A stretch of DNA of 10,466 nt from an uncultured Amaricoccus sp. GTDB taxonomy: Bacteria > Pseudomonadota > Alphaproteobacteria > Rhodobacterales > Rhodobacteraceae. The stretch is from positions 1-10,466 of the forward strand of contig NZ_CALLYO010000411.1 of assembly GCF_937858865.1 (NCBI RefSeq), written 5' to 3'. Shown here one piece after another: positions 1 through 6,062 of this stretch. Every line of letters starts with the position of its first letter. Within the stretch, counting starts at the first letter, position 1. Under the pieces are notes generated by a model. The model was given only the letters and a program-made list of their open reading frames with translations. It was not told the DNA's origin and did no database searches. A program made the position numbers and the translations under genes.

Positions 1-9
1 ATGTTATGC

Positions 10-55
10 TGGCTGGGGAACCTGGATTCGAACCAGGACTAACGGAGTCAGAGTC
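10..55 (-). tRNA. tRNA-Gln(CUG) 3' half only; probable attachment-site remnant
   Basis: Read on the minus strand, this holds the last two nucleotides of the 5' anticodon stem, an anticodon loop CTCTGAC (anticodon CTG), a T arm with CCTGG/CCAGG stem and TTCGAAT loop, the 3' acceptor strand TTCCCCA, discriminator G and encoded CCA. These are typical of alphaproteobacterial tRNA-Gln. Pairing fails from about tRNA position 29: the bases beyond + strand 55 cannot complete the anticodon stem, and no D arm or matching TGGGGAA 5' acceptor strand follows. It is therefore a fragment, not a working tRNA. Many tyrosine integrases recombine at the anticodon-loop region of tRNA genes and leave such a 3' duplicate at the far end of the element. 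With this orientation the element would lie at higher coordinates (inference). Confidence 0.75.
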
Positions 56-261
56 GCTACGCACCCTTTGAATTCATTGGATAAAAGGGCAGAAAATCCG
101 CCGCAAGTCTGCGGCAGTCGCCCGCGACCTTGCATCCGGCATGGGCGCTGGGCGCGCATTCGCAAGGAGCTCGCTTAAACACGGCATCGGGGCACATCGC
201 CTTCCAGAAACCGCAGGATCAAGCGCACTTCTCAGGTGGCCCGGCCTCATGATGTCGCGGC

Positions 262-510
262 CTAGATCCTCTCCACGACCTGTGCCGTCGCGAACTGATG
301 CAGCATGTGGCCGACACCGGGGAGGCTGGTGAGCCGGGCCTGGGGAACCTGACGCGCCAGCGCGGGCAATTGCAGTTCAAGGCCAAGGTGACATCCGCCT
401 CGCCGTGGACGATCTCGACCGGCATCGTGAGGCGCGGGTAGGCGGGCATCAATGGCCGCAGCTCCTTCTTCAGGGAGACGAGCTGTCGGGCGTTCTCGCG
501 CACATTAGAC
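262..510 (-). pseudogene. Alpha/beta-hydrolase C-terminal remnant, frameshifted and truncated
   Basis: Two minus-strand frames join into the C-terminal third of an alpha/beta hydrolase. The first frame (about 510 to 385) reads NARQLVSLKKELRPL, then YPRLTMPVEIVHGEADVTL, which is the strand and acid-residue loop (HGEAD) of the fold. The second (about 385 to 262) reads LPALARQVPQARL, then LPGVGHMLHQF, containing the catalytic-histidine motif GHMLH, and ends at a TAG. Joining them needs one inserted base near 381-387, so a one-base deletion is the simplest lesion. No N-terminal half with a GxSxG nucleophile is visible upstream; a stop (TAA at 505-507) and unrelated sequence lie there. It is most likely a dead relic, possibly left by an insertion or rearrangement. 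A sequencing error could explain the frameshift but not the missing N-terminus. Confidence 0.65.
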
Positions 511-621
511 CACCCGTTCGGATTTGAACAATGGCGCGAGCCGGGCGGCGAAGTCCCCGTGTCTTGCCCAGCCTCCGAAGAAGACCATCGCGCCACCGCG
601 ACGCAGCGCGAGAACAATGGG

Positions 622-655
622 CTGTCGCGCGACAGTGTTGCAGGCGGTGCGACAC
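622..655. promoter_or_regulatory. Candidate AcoR upstream activating sites (two adjacent dyads)
   Basis: A perfect 14-bp palindrome CTGTCGCGCGACAG (622-635) is followed directly by an imperfect dyad GTGTTGC-N7-GCGACAC (635-655, one mismatch). Together they give four copies of a TGTYGC half-site in alternating orientation. They end about 40 bp upstream of the sigma-54 promoter -24 element, roughly 65-100 bp before the predicted transcription start. That is where bacterial enhancer-binding proteins usually bind. Assignment to AcoR is inference from position and from acoR in the same cluster. Confidence 0.5.
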
Positions 656-694
656 CCGCCCGGGAAATCTTCCGCGAATACAGCGCCGAAGCGA

Positions 695-710
695 TGGCAT
701 GGGCCTTGCT
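695..710 (+). promoter_or_regulatory. Sigma-54 (-24/-12) promoter of the aco operon
   Basis: TGGCATG-N4-TTGCT matches the RpoN consensus TGGCACG-N4-TTGCW with one mismatch. The invariant GG (696-697) and GC (708-709) have the required 10-bp gap. Transcription should start near 720-721, just ahead of the acoX Shine-Dalgarno, leaving a leader of only about 13 nt. The cluster encodes its own sigma-54 activator (acoR), and aco operons in several proteobacteria are known to be RpoN/AcoR dependent, which supports the call. Confidence 0.8.
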
Positions 711-733
711 TCCATGTCATCGGGAGGAATGGA

Positions 734-1747
734 ATGGTCAAGGTCGGCATCATCGCCAATCCGATTTCGGCGCGCGACATCCGGCGGGTGATCTCGTACG
801 CGGGCAACCTGCCCATCAACGATCGCGCCAACATCGTGCTGCGCATGATGGCCGGGCTGGCGACCTCGGGCGTCGAGGAAGTGGTGGTCATGCCGGAGCA
901 CGGCGGCATCCGCTTCCAACTCGAACGCAACGTCCAGCGCGAGCAGCGGCTCGGCCACGTGAACTTCCCGCGCATGCGCTACCTGGACATGCCGGTTACG
1001 GCCACGCCGGCGGACAGCGCCCGCGCCGCCCGCATGATGGCGGAGGAAGGCGTGGCGGCAATCGTTGTCCTGGGCGGCGACGGTACCAATCGCGTCGTCG
1101 TCGGCGCCTGCGGGCCGGTCCCGGTGGCCGGGGTCTCGACCGGGACGAACAACGCCTTCCCCGAACTGCGCGAGCCCACGATCACCGGCTTGGCCGTGGG
1201 GCTGGCCGCGACCGGGCAGGTGCCGGCGGCCGAGGCGCTGCGCCCGAACAAGTGGCTCGAGGTGATGCTGAACGACCGGCGCGAGATCGCGCTCGTCGAT
1301 GTCGCCGTCGTCGAGGACCGTTTCGTCGGCGCCCGCGCGATCTGGAAGGCCGCGGGGTTCCGCGACCTCTTCGTGACCTTCGGCCTGCCGCAGGCGATCG
1401 GCATGTCGGCGATCGCCGGGCTCAGCGATCCGGTGGACCGCGCCACGCCCGAGGGTCGCCATATCTGCCTGTCGCCCGACGCGCCGCGCCAGCTGCTCGC
1501 CCCGATCGCGCCGGGGCTGATCGACCGCGTGGGCATCGTGGGGACCGACCGCATGATGCCGGGGGTCGCCCACCATCCCTCGGTCGCCGCCGGCTCGCTC
1601 GCCTTCGACGGCGAGCGAGAGCTGACCTTCACCGACGGGGACCGGGTTTCGGTAAGGCTCGTGCCCGACGCCTTCCGCACCATCGACGTGCCCGCCTGCA
1701 TGGCGCATGCGGCGTCGGCCGGGCTGTTTGTCCGCAACCCAGACTGA
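734..1747 (+). CDS. acoX: AcoX, ATP-NAD kinase-like acetoin catabolism protein
   Basis: A 337-aa protein of the ATP-NAD/AcoX kinase family. It shows the NAD-kinase/diacylglycerol-kinase signature GGDGT (residues 114-118) and the downstream GTNNAFP loop (137-143), with a Rossmann-like start MVKVGIIANP. The ATG at 734 is chosen because GGGAGGA (722-728) lies six bases upstream and family similarity begins here. An in-frame extension to about 524 would run through the promoter and upstream dyads, so it is rejected. AcoX commonly heads aco operons, but its biochemical role is not firmly settled; it is not needed for the acetoin dehydrogenase reaction itself. It is the first gene after the sigma-54 promoter and lies 19 bp before acoA. 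Confidence 0.88.
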   Translation: MVKVGIIANPISARDIRRVISYAGNLPINDRANIVLRMMAGLATSGVEEVVVMPEHGGIRFQLERNVQREQRLGHVNFPRMRYLDMPVTATPADSARAARMMAEEGVAAIVVLGGDGTNRVVVGACGPVPVAGVSTGTNNAFPELREPTITGLAVGLAATGQVPAAEALRPNKWLEVMLNDRREIALVDVAVVEDRFVGARAIWKAAGFRDLFVTFGLPQAIGMSAIAGLSDPVDRATPEGRHICLSPDAPRQLLAPIAPGLIDRVGIVGTDRMMPGVAHHPSVAAGSLAFDGERELTFTDGDRVSVRLVPDAFRTIDVPACMAHAASAGLFVRNPD

Positions 1748-1766
1748 AGCAACCAGGGAGGAGTCC

Positions 1767-2747
1767 ATGTCCAATCCGTTTCCGCTGTCCAAGGAGCGGC
1801 TGCTCGAAGCCTATCGCCTGATGCGCACCATCCGCGACTTCGAGGAGCGGCTGCACGTCGATTTCGCGCGGGGCGAAATCCCCGGATTCGTCCACCTCTA
1901 CGCCGGCGAGGAAGCGACGGCGGTCGGCGTCATGATGCACCTGCACGACCGCGACCGCATCGCCTCGACCCACCGCGGCCACGGCCATTGCATCGCCAAG
2001 GGCGTCGATCCGAAGGCGATGATGGCCGAGATCTATGGCAAGGCGAGCGGCTGCTGCGCCGGCAAGGGCGGGTCGATGCACATCGCCGACCTCAGCCGCG
2101 GCATGATGGGCGCGAACGGCATCCTCGGCGCCGGGGCGCCGCTCGTCTGCGGCGCGGCGCTGGCGGCGCAGAAGCTCGGCCATGACGGGGTCGGGATCAC
2201 GTTCTTCGGCGACGGCGCCTCGAACCAGGGCACGATCCTCGAGAGCATGAACCTCGCCGCGATCTGGAGCCTGCCGGTGATCTTCGTTGTGGAGAACAAC
2301 GGCTATGCCGAGTCGACCTCGGTCGACTACGCCACCGCCGTCGACAACTACGTCGACCGCGCCGCCGGCTTCGGCATGCCAGGCGTCACCGTGGACGGGC
2401 TCGACTTCTTCGCCGTCTACGAGGCCGCGGGCGAGGTGATCAAGCGCGCCCGCGAAGGCGCCGGCCCGACGCTGCTGGAATGCAAGAACGTCCGCTTCTT
2501 CGGCCATTTCGAGGGCGACGCGCAGCTCTACAAGGCGCCGGGCGAAAACGACTACAATCGCGAGCACAACGACTGCCTGAAGCTGTTCCGCCAGAAGGTG
2601 ACCGAGGCGGGCGTGATCTCGGCCGCCGAACTCGACGCCATCGACGCCGAGGTGGCCGCGTTGATCGACGAGTCCGTGGTCGCGGCGCTGGCCGCGCCGC
2701 AGCCCGGTCCCGAGCAGCTCACCACCGACGTCTACGTGTCCTACTGA
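1767..2747 (+). CDS. acoA: Acetoin dehydrogenase E1 component, alpha subunit
   Basis: A 326-aa thiamine-diphosphate-dependent E1 alpha subunit. The ThDP/Mg motif is intact: GDG at 148-150 and NN at 177-178. The conserved HRGHGH (69-74) and KGGSMH (100-105) segments of the PDH/acetoin E1 alpha family are present. With AcoB it forms the cytoplasmic E1 that cleaves acetoin, releasing acetaldehyde and passing the hydroxyethyl-ThDP-derived acetyl group to lipoyl-AcoC. The ATG at 1767 is preceded by AGGGAGGAG (1755-1763). The size fits bacterial AcoA. A branched-chain or pyruvate E1 alpha would look similar; the neighbouring acoX and hydrolase-fused E2 decide for acetoin. Confidence 0.93.
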   Translation: MSNPFPLSKERLLEAYRLMRTIRDFEERLHVDFARGEIPGFVHLYAGEEATAVGVMMHLHDRDRIASTHRGHGHCIAKGVDPKAMMAEIYGKASGCCAGKGGSMHIADLSRGMMGANGILGAGAPLVCGAALAAQKLGHDGVGITFFGDGASNQGTILESMNLAAIWSLPVIFVVENNGYAESTSVDYATAVDNYVDRAAGFGMPGVTVDGLDFFAVYEAAGEVIKRAREGAGPTLLECKNVRFFGHFEGDAQLYKAPGENDYNREHNDCLKLFRQKVTEAGVISAAELDAIDAEVAALIDESVVAALAAPQPGPEQLTTDVYVSY

Positions 2748-2762
2748 GGGGGAGGGAACATC

Positions 2763-3770
2763 ATGGCACGCGTGATCAGTATGAAGGACGCGGTGAACGA
2801 GGCGCTGGATCAGGAGATGACCCGCGACCCGACCGTGATCATGTTGGGCGAGGACATCGTCGGCGGCACCGGCGCCAAGGGCGAGGACGACGCCTGGGGC
2901 GGGGTGCTGGGCGTCAGCAAGGGGCTCTACGCCAAGCATCCGAAGCAGATGATCGACACGCCCCTGTCGGAAAGCGCCTACGTGGGCGCGGCGGTCGGCG
3001 CGGCGACCGCGGGGCTGCGGCCGGTGGCCGAGCTGATGTTCGTCGATTTCGTCGGGGTCTGTCTCGACCAGCTCCTGAACCAGGCGGCGAAGTTCCGCTA
3101 CATGTTCGGCGGCAAGGCCGAGACCCCGGTTGTCATCCGCGCCATGTGCGGCGCCGGCTTCCAGGCGGCGGCGCAGCACAGCCAGATGCTGACCCCGTTG
3201 CTCGCGCACATCCCCGGCCTCAAGGTCGTCTGCCCGTCGAACCCCTATGACTGCAAGGGGCTGCTGATCCAGTCGATCCGCGACAACGACCCGGTGATCT
3301 TCCTCGAGCACAAGAACCTCTACGCCAGCACCGGCGACGTTCCAGAGGAGCCCTACGCCATCCCGTTTGGCGAGGCGAACATCGTGCGCGAGGGGGACGA
3401 CGCGACCATCGTGACTTATGGCCAGATGGTCGGGCGCTCACTCGAGGCGGCCGACATGCTGAAGAAGGACGGGATCGAGGTCGAGGTGATCGACCTGCGC
3501 ACCCTCTCGCCCATCGACATGGATACGGTGCTCGAGAGCGTCGAGAACACCGGCCGGCTGGTCTGCGTCGACGAGGCGAGCCCGCGTTGCTCCATCGCCT
3601 GCGACATCGCCGCGAACGTGGCGCAGGACGCCTTCGGTTCGCTGAAGTCGGCGATCCAGATGGTGACGCCGCCGCATGCGCCGGTGCCGTTCTCGGCGGC
3701 GCTGGAGGCGCTCTACATCCCCTCGGCCGCGCAGATCGCCCATGCCGTCCGCAAGACGATGGAGGACTGA
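2763..3770 (+). CDS. acoB: Acetoin dehydrogenase E1 component, beta subunit
   Basis: A 335-aa E1 beta (transketolase-like pyrimidine-binding plus C-terminal domain). The TPLSES segment carries Glu70, which by alignment with human PDH E1 beta is the residue activating the ThDP aminopyrimidine. An AAQHSQ segment follows in the middle of the protein, and the C-terminal transketolase domain includes VIDLRTLSPID. An insertion rich in G/D/E at about 34-47 (GGTGAKGEDDAWGG) separates it from classical PDH E1 beta and is familiar from acetoin dehydrogenases. The ATG at 2763 has a strong GGGGGAGGG (2748-2756) six bases upstream, within the 15-bp gap after acoA. Confidence 0.93.
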   Translation: MARVISMKDAVNEALDQEMTRDPTVIMLGEDIVGGTGAKGEDDAWGGVLGVSKGLYAKHPKQMIDTPLSESAYVGAAVGAATAGLRPVAELMFVDFVGVCLDQLLNQAAKFRYMFGGKAETPVVIRAMCGAGFQAAAQHSQMLTPLLAHIPGLKVVCPSNPYDCKGLLIQSIRDNDPVIFLEHKNLYASTGDVPEEPYAIPFGEANIVREGDDATIVTYGQMVGRSLEAADMLKKDGIEVEVIDLRTLSPIDMDTVLESVENTGRLVCVDEASPRCSIACDIAANVAQDAFGSLKSAIQMVTPPHAPVPFSAALEALYIPSAAQIAHAVRKTMED

Positions 3771-3773
3771 GCC

Positions 3774-4877
3774 ATGGCGGAGATCACCCCGATCCTCATG
3801 CCGAAATGGGGCCTCTCGATGCGCGAGGGCAAGCTCGCGGTCTGGCACGTGGCCGAGGGCGCGACCATCGCCCCCGGCGACGAGATCATGGACGTCGAGA
3901 CCGACAAGATCGCCAATGCCGTCGAGGCAGCCGACGGCGGCCTGCTGCGCCGCCGCGTGGGCGTCGAGGGCGAGACCTATCCGGTGCGCGCGCTCCTGGC
4001 CGTGATGGCGCCGGAGAGCGTGTCGGACGCCGAGATCGACGCCTACGTCGCGGCCTACGAGGCCCCGGCAGCGGCGGGCGACGAGGGCGAGGAGGGGCCG
4101 AGCTACGAATTCGCCGACCTGCCCGCCGGCCGCATCCGCTATGCGGCGCGCCCCGGCGACGGCACGCCGCTGATCCTGATCCACGGCTTCGGCGGCGACC
4201 TCGACAACTGGCTCTTCAACATCGACGCGCTCGCGGAGGGCGGCCCGGTCTATGCGCTTGACCTGCCCGGTCATGGCCAGTCGGTGAAGTCGGCGCGCCC
4301 GGCCGGGCTCGACCTGATGGTCGACACGGTGATCGCCTTCATGGATCACCTGAAGCTCGACAAGGCGCATCTCGCCGGGCACTCGATGGGCGGCCTCGTA
4401 GCGGGAACGGTCGCCGCCAGGAACCCCGCCCGGATCGCCTCGGTCACGCTGATCTGCCCGGCGGGGCTCGGGGCCGAGATCAATTCGGGTTACATCGACG
4501 GCTTCGTCAAGGCCACCGGCCGCAAGGATCTGAAGCCGGCCCTGATGCACCTGTTCAAGGATCAGTCGCTCGTCAGCCGCTCGATGGTCGACGACCTCCT
4601 GAAGTACAAGCGCCTCGACGGCGTGCAGGACTTCCTGACCGAGCTGGCCGGGAACCTGTTCGCGAACGGCGCGCAGGCGCGGCAGGTGGCCGAGGCGCTC
4701 GCGGCGTCCGGCGTGCCGGCGCAGGTGATCTGGGGCGAGGCGGACGCCATCATCCCTGCCGCCCACGCCGGCAACCTGAAGGGCGCGGCGACCCATCTCA
4801 TCCCCGATGCCGGGCACATGGTGCAGATGGAGAAGTCGGCGGAAGTGAACCGCCTCGTGCGCGACTTCGTCGCCTGA
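3774..4877 (+). CDS. acoC: Acetoin dehydrogenase E2: lipoyl domain fused to alpha/beta hydrolase
   Basis: A 367-aa dihydrolipoamide acetyltransferase of the AcoC type. Residues 1-79 form a lipoyl domain with the lipoylated Lys45 in VETDKIAN. A short acidic, Ala-rich linker (about 97-109) follows. Residues 110-367 form an alpha/beta hydrolase with oxyanion region HGFGG (137-141), nucleophile Ser204 in GHSMGG, acid Asp324 and His348 (AGHM). The classical E2 HxxxDG acetyltransferase domain and peripheral-subunit-binding domain are absent, as in known AcoC proteins. It should carry the acetyl group from E1 to CoA. The start lies 3 bp after the acoB stop, with GGAGG (3761-3765) inside the end of acoB, so translation is probably coupled. 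Confidence 0.93.
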   Translation: MAEITPILMPKWGLSMREGKLAVWHVAEGATIAPGDEIMDVETDKIANAVEAADGGLLRRRVGVEGETYPVRALLAVMAPESVSDAEIDAYVAAYEAPAAAGDEGEEGPSYEFADLPAGRIRYAARPGDGTPLILIHGFGGDLDNWLFNIDALAEGGPVYALDLPGHGQSVKSARPAGLDLMVDTVIAFMDHLKLDKAHLAGHSMGGLVAGTVAARNPARIASVTLICPAGLGAEINSGYIDGFVKATGRKDLKPALMHLFKDQSLVSRSMVDDLLKYKRLDGVQDFLTELAGNLFANGAQARQVAEALAASGVPAQVIWGEADAIIPAAHAGNLKGAATHLIPDAGHMVQMEKSAEVNRLVRDFVA

Positions 4878-4884
4878 AACGCAG

Positions 4885-4913
4885 GGCCGCCCCCGCTCCG
4901 TGGGGCGGCCTTT
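4885..4913 (+). terminator. Intra-operon hairpin, weak intrinsic terminator
   Basis: A perfect 9-bp stem GGCCGCCCC (4885-4893) and GGGGCGGCC (4902-4910) with an 8-nt loop is followed by only TTT. It starts 8 bp after the acoC stop and ends about 20 bp before the SDR start. The short T tract suggests partial termination or 3'-end protection of the acoXABC transcript rather than a full stop. No separate promoter for the SDR gene is evident. Confidence 0.6.
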
Positions 4914-4932
4914 CAATATTGGGGAAACGACC

Positions 4933-5721
4933 ATGAGCAATTCCGTCGAAGGCCGCTCGATCATCGTCACCGGCTCGGGCCGGGGAATCGGGCGCTCGAT
5001 CGCCGAGGGCCTGGCGGCGGCCGGCGCCAGGGTGGTGATCGCCGACATCGACGCCGCGACCGCCGAGGCGACCGCGGCCGAGATCCGGTCGTCCGGCGCG
5101 CAGGCTATCGGCTTCGCCGCCAACGTCACCGACAGGGCGAGCACGCGCGCGCTGATCGCCCGCGCAGTGGCCGAATACGGCCGGCTCGACGCGATGTTCA
5201 ACAACGCCGGCATCGCGCAGGTGAAGCCCTTCAACGATATCACGGAGGACGACTGGCACCGCGTCATGGACGTGAACGCCATGGGTGTTCTGATCGGCAC
5301 TCAGGAGGCGTCGAAGCAATTCATCGCGCAGGGCGGCGGCGGCAAGATCATCAACACCGCCTCGATCGCCGGCAAGCAGGGCTACGAGCCCCTGGCGCAC
5401 TACTCGGCCAGCAAGTTCGCCGTCGTGGCGCTGACCCAGGCCGCCGCCCGCGCCTTCGGCAAGCATCGGATCAACGTCAACGCCATCTGCCCCGGTGTCG
5501 TCGCCACCGACATGTGGAAGCTGATCGACAAGGGCTTCAAGGACGAGGGCCTGACCCAGCGCGACAACGAGGCCTTCGAGGGCTTCTCCGCCGACATCCT
5601 GCTCGGCCGCGCCTCGCGCCCCGACGATCTGGTGGGGGTGTCGATCTTCCTCGCCTCGGAGGGATCGGACTACATGACCGGCCAGAGCCTGCTGGTCGAC
5701 GGCGGCATGGTGCTGATCTGA
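4933..5721 (+). CDS. SDR acetoin/diacetyl reductase (2,3-butanediol dehydrogenase type)
   Basis: A 262-aa classical short-chain dehydrogenase: cofactor motif TGxxxGIG (13-20), Asp38 after the second strand (NAD preference), NNAG (90-93), and the catalytic tetrad Asn115, Ser144, Tyr157, Lys161. The substrate-loop sequence TDMWKLID and the C-terminus SDYMTGQSLLVDGGM closely resemble BudC-type meso-2,3-butanediol dehydrogenases/diacetyl reductases. It would interconvert 2,3-butanediol, acetoin and diacetyl with NAD(H). The ATG at 4933 is preferred over an upstream in-frame start at 4900 that lies inside the hairpin; the upstream GGGGAAA is a modest ribosome site. Its stop overlaps the next start by one base (TGATG). 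The exact stereospecificity cannot be read from sequence. Confidence 0.83.
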   Translation: MSNSVEGRSIIVTGSGRGIGRSIAEGLAAAGARVVIADIDAATAEATAAEIRSSGAQAIGFAANVTDRASTRALIARAVAEYGRLDAMFNNAGIAQVKPFNDITEDDWHRVMDVNAMGVLIGTQEASKQFIAQGGGGKIINTASIAGKQGYEPLAHYSASKFAVVALTQAAARAFGKHRINVNAICPGVVATDMWKLIDKGFKDEGLTQRDNEAFEGFSADILLGRASRPDDLVGVSIFLASEGSDYMTGQSLLVDGGMVLI

Positions 5722-6053
5722 TGGCCGGCGCCAAGGAGAAGCTTGCGGCGATGAACGCCCGCGCGATGGCGCTCTACAAGGCGGACGGCAAGACGATGAC
5801 CGCTTTCCGCGGGCTGATGCAGGCCGCCAATCGCGAGGGCAAGGTCAGCCACGCGATGAAGGAGATGATCGCCACGGCCGTCGCCGTCGGACGCGGCTGC
5901 GAGGATTGCATCGTCTTCCACACCAGCGAGGCGAAGGCGCACGGCGCCACGCGCGAGGAGTTTCTCGAAGTCCTCGCCGTCGCCATCGAGATGTCCGGCG
6001 GGCCGGGCACGGTCTATGCCGCCAAGGCCCTCGCGGCCTTCGACGAACTGTGA
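5721..6053 (+). CDS. AhpD-like (carboxymuconolactone decarboxylase family) CxxC protein
   Basis: A 110-aa single-domain protein of the AhpD/CMD fold. Residues 48-67 hold Glu48, Cys60-x-x-Cys63 and His67, the arrangement of the AhpD redox and proton-relay site, in the segment GRGCEDCIVFH. The redox cysteine pair argues for disulfide chemistry rather than carboxymuconolactone decarboxylation. The gene is translationally coupled to the SDR (TGATG, one-base overlap) and sits 9 bp before the butanediol dehydrogenase, so it belongs to the catabolic operon. Its role there is not known to me. An interaction with the lipoyl domain of AcoC, or detoxification associated with acetaldehyde/diacetyl metabolism, are guesses. 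Confidence 0.8.
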   Translation: MAGAKEKLAAMNARAMALYKADGKTMTAFRGLMQAANREGKVSHAMKEMIATAVAVGRGCEDCIVFHTSEAKAHGATREEFLEVLAVAIEMSGGPGTVYAAKALAAFDEL

Positions 6054-6062
6054 GGTCTCACG

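Noticed and set aside
101..114. Small hairpin CCGCA-AGTC-TGCGG with ATTTT on the minus-strand side
   Set aside because: A five-bp stem with a gap before a short T tract is too weak to call a terminator for the hydrolase remnant.
1..120. A complete functional tRNA-Gln
   Set aside because: No D arm or 5' acceptor strand follows position 55 on the plus strand, and the anticodon stem cannot form beyond two pairs.
505..620. Minus-strand stretch reading GGAMVFFGGWARHGDFAARL before a TAA at 505-507
   Set aside because: It looks somewhat protein-like and could be another decayed gene end, but I cannot match it to a family. It runs into the palindromes and promoter upstream, so it is not called.
526..620. 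Direct repeat GAACAATGG (526-534, 612-620) and GCTGTCGsGCG (482-492, 621-631)
   Set aside because: Short matches in GC-rich DNA without a clear periodic or dyad structure; probably chance, although the second shares the TGTCG half-site.
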